A stretch of DNA of 64,000 bases from Nymphaea colorata (lineage: Eukaryota; Streptophyta; Magnoliopsida; Nymphaeales; Nymphaeaceae). A program made the position numbers and the translations under genes. Where the stretch lies: assembly GCF_008831285.2 (NCBI RefSeq), contig NC_045141.1:18224848-18288847 (forward strand). The letters are read 5' to 3'. The notes below the pieces were generated by a model. That model was not told where the DNA came from and did no database searches. It was given only the letters and a program-made list of their open reading frames with translations. Position 1 is the stretch's first letter; every line of letters begins with the position of its first letter. Positions 37,701 through 48,737 of the stretch are shown here, piece by piece.

Positions 37701-39192
37701 TGTGCAGTCTGCTTCCATTTCCAGAAGCCTTTGTAGGCATTATGCCTGGGCATTATCAAAATTGGTTAGATCGTGGTATGCATCCAATGCATAGCATGAT
37801 TGAAATCAGTGAAGAATCCATTTTTGTGAATATTTTCTACATTAGACATTCTCAGAAGCTCATGGAAAAAGTATTATGAACTTTTGTTTATCTAGAAACA
37901 TCTATGTGGCTGCACGGCATATGAACTAAATTGTAAAGTTAACACATATTACCTTTTGTAGGAGAATCGGTTGTCACTGCTTCAGCATGAAATAGAAAAG
38001 GTTCGAAGTGAAATAGAAAAAGGTCGCAGTGAATTGAGGTTTGTACAATGAATGTTTAGTGTTACTGTAAATCCATATTTTGAGACTTTGTACTTTGTTA
38101 AGTGCAGGTATGAGATTGACAAGGTTACAGCTGGACAACGCCTTGATTTAAATCTTGAAAGAGGGTAAGTTACTCACCGTTTGTCTCTTCCTCCATTCGC
38201 TTCCTCAGTTTGCTGTTACCCGTGTTGCTTAAAACAAGTGTTTCATTTTCTCTTATTGAGAGATTAAAGACAAGTATCTAGGTTTATATGTTAGTTAGAG
38301 GATCTAAGAAAACCATAAGCATTGTGTGCACCTGCTATGTGTTTTCCCTTTAGGCATGCTATAGATTTTAATGAGGACCAGCAAAATAGTTGCTTTTGTT
38401 TACCTTTTAAGGAATGTGTTCATCCAGATAACAGGGATGCAACATCAGGGATGCGAAGGCTAATTTTCTGGTTGATCCCTTCTTAACGGTTGATTTACAA
38501 GATAGTCTTTATCTTACGCATTTGTTCATCCCTTATGCTTAATCATAATACAGACATCCCTGGTGTTGGTGTTAAGAGCCCTTCTTTTCATCTTACTTGA
38601 GAGGCTTAAGTGCCGTTAACTCACAAGTTTTATGCTTAAAAGATTTACTTAAAACTTCAAAGATTATGTTAAACAGTGATATACAAATCAATTTTTTAAC
38701 GGCATTGTACCATAGGCGACAACTAAAGTCTAACAGAGGCTGACTGAGTGGCATTGATAACAGAACAGAAGGGTATTTATTTGCGAAATGACTAAGGCAA
38801 GAAACAATTTTGTGATAGAAAAGAAAGCTCAAGGTTTACATGTTCTTGCTTGATATTTGCTTATTCTCTGCTTTGACAAACTTCATGCAGGCGAACACGT
38901 GACGAACTGGCTAATCAGCACACCGAGACGGCCAATTTGAATAATAAACTTGATAGGGTAACACTGAATTCGTGAGTTATGAGCATCACCAGGAGCACGA
39001 CACTCACCATACTCTTTAACACAATTCATCTGATTCACCGAATTTTAAGCAGTAATGTTTTCCTTGAATCAGGAAATTCATGTTCTAAGGGCTCGCCTGG
39101 AAGCAGCCAAGTACGATCTGATCAAGTATTGCGTTGGTACACTTGTATCTATCTCTGCTGTTGGCCTTGCTGTAGCTCGCATTCTTATATGA
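34770..39192 (+). CDS. FMP32: FMP32-like mitochondrial protein (DUF1640, CCDC90/MCUR1 family)
   Basis: Seven exons encode 224 residues: 34770-34931, 35090-35221, 35418-35477, 37962-38038, 38108-38164, 38891-38957 and 39073-39192 (TGA). Phases are consistent. Proteins of this family are mitochondrial inner-membrane coiled-coil proteins; animal members (MCUR1, CCDC90B) affect calcium uniporter or complex IV assembly and yeast Fmp32 assists cytochrome oxidase. The function in plants is not settled. The N-terminus (MAGVVAARRVMQRAL...) is Arg-rich and non-acidic, like a mitochondrial presequence. The family core begins DTLALVRTLEEQGVPSKQAE. A heptad-rich coiled coil follows (EIEKVRSEIEKGRSEL, then ELRYEIDKVTAGQRLDLNLE and DELANQ). 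One C-terminal membrane span, CVGTLVSISAVGLAVARILI, closes the protein. Exon 3 uses a weak CTG|GTGCGG donor before a 2.5-kb intron, the least certain junction. The 5' intron is only 158 bp. It converges on the minus-strand gene ending at 40333. Confidence 0.92.
36271..36367 (+). repeat. Short tandem duplication in FMP32 intron 3
   Basis: The string TGACATTAAATTTCCTATAA with following CACTAAGTTTGAAA occurs twice in succession with one base difference in length. It lies in the long intron between exons 3 and 4 and has no evident function. Confidence 0.6.
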
Positions 39193-40332
39193 AACTACAC
39201 CAACCTTTGAAGTCCCCACCTTTTTTTGGGGGCTTCAAATGATACAAGCTGACAGTTTTTTTTCTTTTTTAAAATGTGTTTTCCTCTCGGTTGGGTAACC
39301 ATTTTGAACTGCTCAACCAGAAATTCTTCAGGTGGGTCGGTATCCCATTTGATTGATTGTTGTAACAAGTGCCATTGAAAGATGTAGTCATTTGGAAATA
39401 CAAGTCATTAATTATGAGATTCAGTGTGACGTTTGTGAAATATCAGCAATTACTGGCGTCTGAAGTCCCAAATGTAGCGCGCCTTCTACCCATGAATTTA
39501 GGCTCGAAGTGGACACCAATGAAATATAGTAGAAATAAATACCAGTTGTATTCAGATCCGACAAGCCCGAGTCAAAGAAAGTAAACATTATATTTCCCCT
39601 TTTTTCATTAGGAAAAAAGGATAATTTAAATAAAAAACACGAAGAACTAAGCAAATGCAAGAGCAATCTGTAACTTGCAGGATTCCAATTTCTTAATGGC
39701 ATCAAGAACTCCTTCGGGTGTGTTGGGAGGCGGACGTTACTCGTGCCCTTGTTTCATCCCAAGTTGACCTTAAGGCAATCTCCAAGTACTTAATTCTATG
39801 ATTTTTCAATTTGGAGGGTTCCCAACAAACCCACAGAGAGAGAGGGATTGACCTGTTCAAGTATCTGTCCAGAAGAAGGATTCCTTTAGGGGCCGTTTGT
39901 TGTTTGGCGATGAAAAAACAGTAATAACCTATTCACACAAAGTTTGTGTTTCATTAATCTGCCCAGGACAATGGTGCATTGAACGGGTGGAATGGAGCTC
40001 AGGCATTTTACAGACCAAAGGCAAGAACCCCGCGTTCTGTTGGCTAGCCAAAAGGTAACAACGATAATAATATTGTTACCAATTCTGTAACTGCACCAAA
40101 CACAACGGAAGGAAGAACAGAATTCAACGCTGGGAATTTCTTTCAAATGGTAATATTAATTGTTCGCATTTCAGACAATAGAAAAGATGAAATGCAGAGC
40201 TACAGTACTACTGAAAAAGTGGGTAAAGGCATTTTGACCGAAGTGATGATACTGCAGCTCAGTCGAGATGCCAACCACAAGAGACTTGAGTAATGATTTT
40301 CTGTACACAGTCTCTCTGAGAAAACACACCAG
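39193..40332. other. Convergent 3' spacer between FMP32-like gene and minus-strand gene
   Basis: Both flanking genes end here, so the interval should contain both 3'UTRs. I see no further gene. The open frames on either strand have no recognisable domains. Confidence 0.5.
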
Positions 40333-43300
40333 CTACTTAGGTCGCCGACGGTAAGGATAAAGAATGTCGTCGACATTATCCTTGATGTAGTTACCCACCC
40401 TATACAAGTTTCTGGCTACACCAAACGCAACCAGACCGGCATTTCTTGTGAACCTGCAGTCGCGATGAGATTCAGAATCTTCATGCATGGAAATAGGCCA
40501 CAATTTTGGTACTAGAAATTAGATTAATATACCTGTTTAAGAATTCCTCACCAATGGAATGCTGCGGCATGTGTGTTCGAGGTTGAGAAAAAACTGGAGC
40601 ATCTAGTGGAAATATGATTGAAAAGAAAGGTCACAACAAATAACATAGGGAACCAACTAGGCATGGATGACGCAGAGATATACATAGCAGATCTTAAATC
40701 CACAAAATGGCAACTTAAGAAAGCAATGCTCGCTACAAGCGAGAGATCTATGGCCACACTGGAGAAAATAGCAATTAGTTAAGGAAAGATGGCACAACAG
40801 ACAAGCAGTATAAAAGGAAAAAGAACGTGAAAATGTTTATCACATTCAATCAAATTTTATTCCTTCAAGCTTATTGATGCCAAATCATTTGTTTGTCATG
40901 TTCATGTATGTTGCCGAAAACACAAACCTTAAGGTTAAGCAATCATATGATTCTAGGTATACACTAAAAGATGTCCCAAAGATGAAACAAAGTCCTATTT
41001 AGAGGAAACATCAAAAGTGAACTGAAATCACAAGGCGATGCCAATAAATAAGGAAAACAACAATAAAAACAAAATACAGCAAACAATTACAAAATGTACA
41101 ATTTCGACAATACCTTCCTTGTGGGTGGGAATATGGGAAGGATGACCTGCAGTATTTGAATCATGTGTGTCCGCCAAAAGCTGAGGTGAAAAAGACAACC
41201 GTTCAGGATTTGAAAATTTAAAAATTATAAGCAGATTCCAGTCTAGTTGAACATGAAATAAAAAAAGTCTCATCCATCCAAGCAAAGTGTTGGAAAAGTA
41301 ATATAGATGAAAAGCTAAAATGCCAAAAAAAAAATGATGGTCCACGTCATTTGTAGGAACTTCTAAAGAGAGACAAAGTGGAACTTTCTGAGAACGCATC
41401 CATCTTTTATCATCGACGTCGTAGCTCAAGGGAGCATCCATTTCTGGTGGAGTAGGAAAATGTTCAGGGAAACAATCCTGGAGGAAATCAACTTACATAG
41501 AAAAATGGAAAATTCGAAAATGTGACATACTGCCTGTCCAAGTTACCTTAGCAATACAGCAAGTAACATTTCTGCTTCGTGGTTCATTATCACCATGTAT
41601 CCTACTTTTGCCTTAGTCCAACAAACGACAGCCTTCTTGTAATATCCTACACTTGGTATCAACAGCTTTTTTGTAACAAAATCTTAAGCTGCCGTCTAGT
41701 CTATAATGTATTTTCCCTATTACCATAGCTGATGATGGCAGCAAATCAAGAATGAGATATTGATCAAGAAAGATTCAATCATGTAAGAAAGCAACACATT
41801 TGACTCTACTCCTCCATCATGAAAGAAGCTAATGCTACACTTTTTTCAACAAAAGCCCTTGGACTTAAAAGGCTTTCTCGTGACTGTGCATTGTGGACTT
41901 AATATAATCTATGAGTATGTAGTACATTATTGTACTTTTCGAGATAGTAGTAACAATGATACATTTCATTCTTTTGCAGGAATTTGAAATCGAGTGCATG
42001 CTAATGCTAATTCCTTGGCTTGAACAGAGCCTGAATAGAGTAAGATGTAAATTCCTGAGAAGTGTCTGACAGACACAAACGAACCACTTAAAAGTCAACC
42101 AGGTACCTCAAAATCAAAAAGCTGAAATGACTTTGAACCAGTATTACTTATCATATGGATATAAAATAATTTATTGATATATAAAATTGTTCTTAATGGA
42201 ACGAAAAAGTTATTCCATTGTTAACGGGAATGATGGACTCTGTTTAGCAAGAACTAATAAAAATCTCAGTCCATTCCATATTCTTCTTATTCCTTATATG
42301 ATTATGCTGGAGTTTGGTACCATCTGACAGTAAACAAATAGCAAATAGATTTGATCCTAGAATATGCATAAAATATAGAATCAGAGTTTAATAAATTCAC
42401 AAATAGAAATTCAATAGTCTAGTTTATCTTTGTAAAGCCAAGGTTAGAATTAAAAAAATGCCAAAGGGTATGAGTAACTAAATGTGCATCGCATATAGCA
42501 CAGTCCAGCACCTTAGTTTAAAGCCACCGACCCAGAGCATGTATTAATTCACCACTAACATGTAATAAAAAAATTAATATCCCCAAGAACAAAAAGCAAC
42601 CTCAATGCCAACACAATAAGGCAGTTCTGTGTAATCCCCAGGTTGTCCATCTGGATTGTCCTTTTTATCCAAGTAAACAGAATAACCAACACACGCATAC
42701 TTGAAGTCTGATAAGCTGCTGCTCTCATTTGAAGCTTCCATCTCATATTCATCAATCACATAGCTAGGAACTGATTACAGAAGTCAAAGCATCAGAACAA
42801 TAATAGAAGAATCATTACTTAAGAAACTGTCCTCTTAAAAAACTTGAGCAAGAGACATTCTGCCAATGTGTGGCCATGCATCCGTGAGCATTCAATGCAT
42901 GCATGCAGTACTTAATTTACTTTCTTCTACCCAAATACAGAAGGTTTTGCCTGCTTATTAACGTCTTTCCAACAAAAACAAACTCCAAAATAGGTTTTGA
43001 GCACATTGTACGCAATTTGACATGACAAATATTTGCAGGATGATGGTGCAACAGAGATGAAATAAAATTAATGGAATAAAACTAGGATCTACGTCCACAA
43101 GAAGCCCCACCAGGGTCCACAACTAGTAAGGCTTGCCCTCTTAGCAGTCTTTGGGAAATTACTCCACTCCTCCGATCAAGAATGAGTTTTTTTTCTGTAG
43201 CTTATCCAAAGAACGAGCAGAAAAGCTAAAGGATGCGACAATACCAATCACAGTGTCCAAAAGTAAAAAATATTGACCCAACATTGGAACAAAAACTAAA

Positions 43301-44304
43301 AAACTTGGTATATGATTATTTTTTCAATTATACGGTCTTTAGCAGCTTGGTCGAACTAACTACTGAGATGCATGAATTCATTTGGATCAATCATGTATAT
43401 GACAAGCCAGGGATCTTCTCGCAGTTTCATCCAATTAAGTGCCCTACGTCCTGGGAACCTAAATTTCTCGGGGCTCGGTGACTTCCAGAAAGTTCCTCTC
43501 TCTTCTGAGGATTGTACAAATCGCAAAGGGGAAATTTCTGTCTTATGACGATCGGCAAAAGTTTTTAAATTCTCGTGTCTACCCAATTAAGCAATTATCA
43601 CTTTCTCTGGAAAAATGCAAAAATCCCTGGAAACGCAGAGCCTACCATTAAAATACGGCATATCCAATGAACTGTTGCGGAGGGCCACAAAGTGAACCCC
43701 TTCCAGAAGAAAAAAGAGAAAGGAACATTTCCACTTCAAGCAGAACAAAAAGGAGGAAGGGACCATTAATATGAAGACGAGAGCAAATGTTGATTTCAAC
43801 TGAATTTATCGACTGTCCACAGAGAAAGCATAGATTTCAGACTACTTCCAGAAGTACGAGAAAAGTCATGAATTGGAATATAGAAATAATAATTTGGCAG
43901 CTCAACCCAAACCAGAGATTCCAGACTCCGCGCAGAAGAAAAATGAGAAAAACTAATCATCAATAGTAATACAAGACGAGAAGTCCAGTTATTCGATTCA
44001 ATTCATCGACTACCACCAAAAGAAGCAGATAGGGAAATGAGCACAGAGAGGATACATGATCTGCTTTTGCTTCCAGAACACCAGGTTGAGCGAGAAGCAG
44101 GAAGAACGATTCACATAAGTTAATAGGCTGAGAACGCTAACCATGAGGCAGGCCTCTGCTCACGCCAAGACAAAGTGGGTTGCGGTGGTCGGATTTCAAG
44201 AGGGATGAGTAATAGAGACAACCCTTGCAAGATTTTCCCTTGTTTTTACCATCAGTAAAAGTCGGCCCGCGAGGCCCCTCGCCGGACTCCTCTTTTTTCC
44301 CCAT
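40333..44304 (-). CDS. Conserved plant protein of unknown function with CKGCLYYSS motif
   Basis: Minus-strand exons in coding order are 44142-44304 (ATG), 42601-42770, a third exon with right edge 41477 and left edge 41346, 41361 or 41385, then 41114-41180, 40533-40602 and 40333-40453 (TAG). Phases agree; the length is about 227-240 residues. The N-terminus is hydrophilic (MGKKEESGEGPRG), followed by KGKSCKGCLYYSSLLKSDHR with a CxxC pair, then LPHVPSYVIDEYEMEAS, DFKYACVGYSVYLD and YTELPYCVGIE. The C-terminus EEFLNRFTRNAGLVAFGVAR and NLYRVGNYIKDNVDDILYPY with a basic RRRPK tail looks amphipathic. I recognise this as a widespread plant family without an assigned role; from memory it may be the one catalogued as DUF8204, but I am not certain. 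The third exon's donor is unclear because the T-rich intron after it stays open in the same frame. Donors after exons 1 and 2 (ATG|GTTAGC, GAG|GTTGCT) are non-optimal. Confidence 0.8.
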
Positions 44305-44766
44305 CGACACCCAGCAATTCCCTCCCCCGCCACCAAATTCCAAGAGAGGGAGAGATCTCCCTCCCTCGCTCTCCCCGTGTCCGTGTCTGCTGGTGAGTCG
44401 GACAGGTGGGCCGAAATTCGTCAAACGAGCATGGACCAAAGAAGGTAGAAGCGGTACTGTTTCCACTCCTTATTAAGCTCAGAAGGGATGGAAAATAATC
44501 ACTGTGCTGTGCCTTTTTCGCGAGGAGACGTTCGGCGCGAACGAGGCTCAGTTGCGAATACAATTGCGAAGTGTGAGTTGTAAAAGGTCAGTTTCTCAAT
44601 TTTAATCAGACTGTTGTTTTATCTACTAAAACTTACAATTCCACTGTTAAAATCTACTTATTTATTTGGATGAGTAGTTAAAGTTCTGCACCCTGTGTAA
44701 TTGAAAAACTTGGAGGACAAATCTTCTACTTTAACAAAATCATGAACCAATTTCTTAGTGTGTATC

Positions 44767-44805
<39 letters not shown>

Positions 44806-44816
44806 TTTAAACCATA

Positions 44817-44858
<42 letters not shown>

Positions 44859-46541
44859 CCATAGTTTAACTTCAAGAGAGTAGAAGCCACTTGAAAAAGG
44901 GTCGAAGCCCTCCTCTCTTCTCTTTGTCTCCCGATTTAAGCTGCTTCAAGGCTTGAGTAAATATAAGAGTCGTTTGACAAGTATAATGTCATACTTACCA
45001 TTCTTTGTAATCCAAGCAAAAGAAAATGGCATTCACATAAATCAAACTGATGATAGGTTGTTAATGCAACTACCAACCCAACCAGATAGTGTTATTTAGA
45101 ATCTTGAAGTATTAAAAAAACAACATTGACAAAGCTCACATTTAGGATAACGAAGTATTAAATAAATAAATAAATAAATAACCTTGTCAAAACTTCTCTG
45201 TGTATCCTCAACCACGTAGAACTATTAAATTTTTCAGGAAAAACAAGAATCAAACGAGTTCGAGGTTCAATTTGTTGCAGTGTTTTTTCATTTTCTTCAT
45301 GGGGAAAATATAGAGGTTAGGTACATAGTGATGTAAATTGGTTGGATATGTCTTGTTGCTAATCTGACTATGAATTGAATCAGTCATACTTGGTAAAGAA
45401 ATATGAATCCGTTGTTAATCAGATTCGTATGCTACATGTAATCGCATAACCGAATTTGGTATTCATTGGGACCCAATAAAATTTCAATTCATCACATATA
45501 TGTCGGATTTCATGATAGTTGGAATATGAATTAAGTTTTACAAAATATCTTCAAACGGTTTTAGAAAATATATTATGGGCTTGAATTAAAGATTAAATCC
45601 ATTTTGCATATAATAGGATTAAGTCAAACGTGGTTGGAATAATGGCCAGGTTACTTATCTATGAGGCCAATTATTTATTTTTAGCTTACCGTGTAGGAGG
45701 CCAATCTTTCCAACGGATATTTTTTTGTGGATTTTAATCCAGTTCCTTGATACAGTGGACAATATTTGAGGGATTTTAATTCCTGCCCATTATACGCTAG
45801 TCAAAAATCTTGTATGTGAACAATTATCTCTTGGTAATTAATCTATGGATTGAAATCCATAGATTTTTATCCATGAACTTTTGCCTATGGCCATCAAACA
45901 GGCCCCCAAGGAACACAAGATGCTACTGGTGCATGGCAGATGCTGGATCTTCAATTTGTTATCATTCCTTTTCTAGATTGGAGGCATGTTAAGAAAATTC
46001 ACTTGTTAGGTGGACCACGGTTAATGAGTTTCATTATCTTTCTCTTGGAAGCGGGTGGCAGAAACTAACGTCCTCGTTATCAACGCAATTATTGCGTTCC
46101 GAATACTGATCATGCTTTGTTGATGTTGCCCAGGAAACGACTAGCTTCTTCGCACCGGATCGCTTCCCGTTTGAAACGCTTCCTAGTTCCTAGAATCACA
46201 TCGCCTGCTAGAGTGCAGTAATTGACCACCCATTTGCTTCCGCTTCACGTATCGCTTCATGTGTCTTTCCGTCTCTTTCGCCACCACGGGAGCGGCACCG
46301 TGAAAATACCTGAAGTTCAGAAGCCAAGGTGATCATATCAGTTTTCATTGTCCGCTCCATCGCCTCCACTGGGACGCTGGTCCGACGTCTTCATCGGAGC
46401 AGGGAAAAAGGGTCCGAGTAGGAAAGAACTCGTCGTCGGGAAGTAATCGACGGCACGCAGCAGGACGATCATCTGCCTTCAAGTCCTATCGGAGTGACCC
46501 AACAATTTGGGGAGGCAACCGGAACTGGTTTGGGGCTAGAA
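44305..46541. promoter_or_regulatory. Divergent intergenic region upstream of the CKGC gene and ECH2
   Basis: The two genes face away from each other across 2.2 kb. Next to the minus-strand gene is a CT/GA-rich leader-like stretch (44320-44480). A compound microsatellite lies at 44766-44854 ((TA)n-(GA)n, then (AT)n), its two parts each followed by TTTAAACCATAGTTT-type sequence. An (AAAT)n run is at about 45161-45182. A possible MITE end, ATCAAACAGGCCCC, is at about 45894-45906; its left partner (GTCGTTTGACA near 44970) is a weak match. The last 450 bases before the ECH2 start are GC-richer and probably hold its promoter. Confidence 0.45.
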
Positions 46542-47177
46542 ATGGCGGGTCCCAAAACCATCGATCCCGAATTGGTCATCTCCCACCAATTCCCCGAGGT
46601 GAACTGCTCATACTTGCTGTTGTTTTTTATTATTATAGAACATTTTCACTCGTAACGGGGCAATCATAATTTGCATAATTTTTTGAAACCTCGGACCGAG
46701 TTAATGAGCTGACTGGTCTGTTTTCCATTCATCATCAATCGGACAATAAAAATGGGGCTCACTGAAGGGAGATTTCACTTATTCAGAAAGGTACAAACTC
46801 AAGGAACTCTCCTCTCTAAGTGTTTGATTCTAGTATTCATCACTTCGAATTAATGCTCACTTGTCATAACTCGGTGTACATCGGGAAAATCTTTGCAATC
46901 ATCAGGCAGGAGAAGCTAATTCATCGACATTTGTGTACACCATAGAAGCAGTCACTAATGTATTTGGTTGAATTTGTTTTCTTTCTTAAAAGAGACGTGG
47001 TACTTTATGCCCTTGGTGTGGGAGCATGTTCAGGAAATGCTGTGGATGAAAAAGAGTTGAAGTATGTCTACCATAACTTGGGTCAACCATTTGTCAAGGT
47101 ACCCAATTTCTTTGTGTCATGTACATGTCCAAGATTTGATGGCAATTATTCATTATTTAATCTGTTTGATGTGATAT

Positions 47178-47220
<43 letters not shown>

Positions 47221-48670
47221 GATGTCAGATGGCTAAAACTTAAAAATCTGCACTACGAAACAGTTGCCACAGGAGCATTAGCAGCGGCAAAATTTTTACC
47301 CATACTAGCAACAAACAAACAAACAAACACACACACACACACACACAGAGATGAAAAATGAATGGAACTAGTCGAGTGGTCCGTCCAGTCACACATACAC
47401 ACATTAAAAACTAATATATTCTTCATGTCTAGGACTATAAAAAATCAGCAAAAAAATCATATTTTTTGGGCATACAAGATGAGTAAACTAAAAAATTGAA
47501 CATTAATCAATACACTTTTATAAAGTCTTAATTACACACTTAAGACGCCATTTTTATATGGGTTTGTAATGTTTTGGACCTTTGGTTATGAAGATCACAC
47601 CTGTACCTTGGATTTTATTTATGAGAAAATGAATCAAATATGTAACAATCTAGTTGTGACTGGTTTGTCTGGTAAAAAATGATGACTGATTTTCTCTTTC
47701 TTCTCCAACCTCCTTTCTTAAGGAGTTACTTATGGAAGGGGAGGAGCAATGCTGGAGGAGGTTTGGATGTTATGCAAGCTGGTTTCCTCTTGATGTTTTC
47801 TGTGTCTTCTACATCTAAGAATGTGACGACTTGCATTTGAAAATTCTGTCTAACTGTAAAATTCATTTATCAATGTCGAGCTAGGGCAGACTGCTGAATA
47901 TTGTTTATCATTAACCAGAAAAACAAGCATTAAGGGCAGGACCTAAGTCACATGGGTACTTCAGTAAGGTCCACCTACCTGTGTCGCCGTACCCGTACTC
48001 AAAATAGGTACTTTGATGGGTACCTATAGATCCAAACTGCTTAATTTTACTTTGATTTAATTTTTTCCACCTTACTTTTATTCTATTCTTTGGATGTGAA
48101 AATTCGATTGATGTTCATATTAGACTAGAGGGCTGCTTGGTTGTCCATATGTTTAAAGTTTTTTATAGGTTTCTTAAACACATTGCTGGAAGAGCTGTTG
48201 ATATATATTTTCTATGTTATTTATTTGCTAAGTCATACGGGTGCGGATACGGGGATACGGGTACGGACACAACAATTTTCACAATTCTCGGATACGCGGA
48301 TACGACAAATATAATATTATAAAAAATTATAAATTGAAAAAAAAAACAATAAATTTATAGTTCACTATTAAAGTCACAAACAAAACATTGTTTATCAATA
48401 TCATCATTCTAGTCATTTATCAAAAAAACAGAAAAAAAAACCCCAAAGAGAAAGGGAGAAGGGCTCAACTTAACTTAATGTCTGCTTTTTTTGTTCGAAT
48501 CGGGTCTAATCCAGACCCGATCCAAAACGTATCCATGCCGTATCCGCACCCGTATCCCTGTATTGACACGGATACGTGGGCCAAATAGGCGTATCCGTGT
48601 GACATAGTTTATTTGTTTATGTTGATGTATATTTTTTATTTTGATACATATTTTCTAAGTATTTCTTATT

Positions 48671-48737
<67 letters not shown>

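Noticed and set aside
37625-37879. 84-codon frame as an additional exon of the FMP32-like gene
   Set aside because: It has no similarity to the family, and exons 3 and 4 join in phase 0 without it.
44967-45906. A ~940-bp MITE between the CKGC gene and ECH2
   Set aside because: Only the right end looks like a TIR; the left match is weak and there is no target duplication, so I did not list it as an element.
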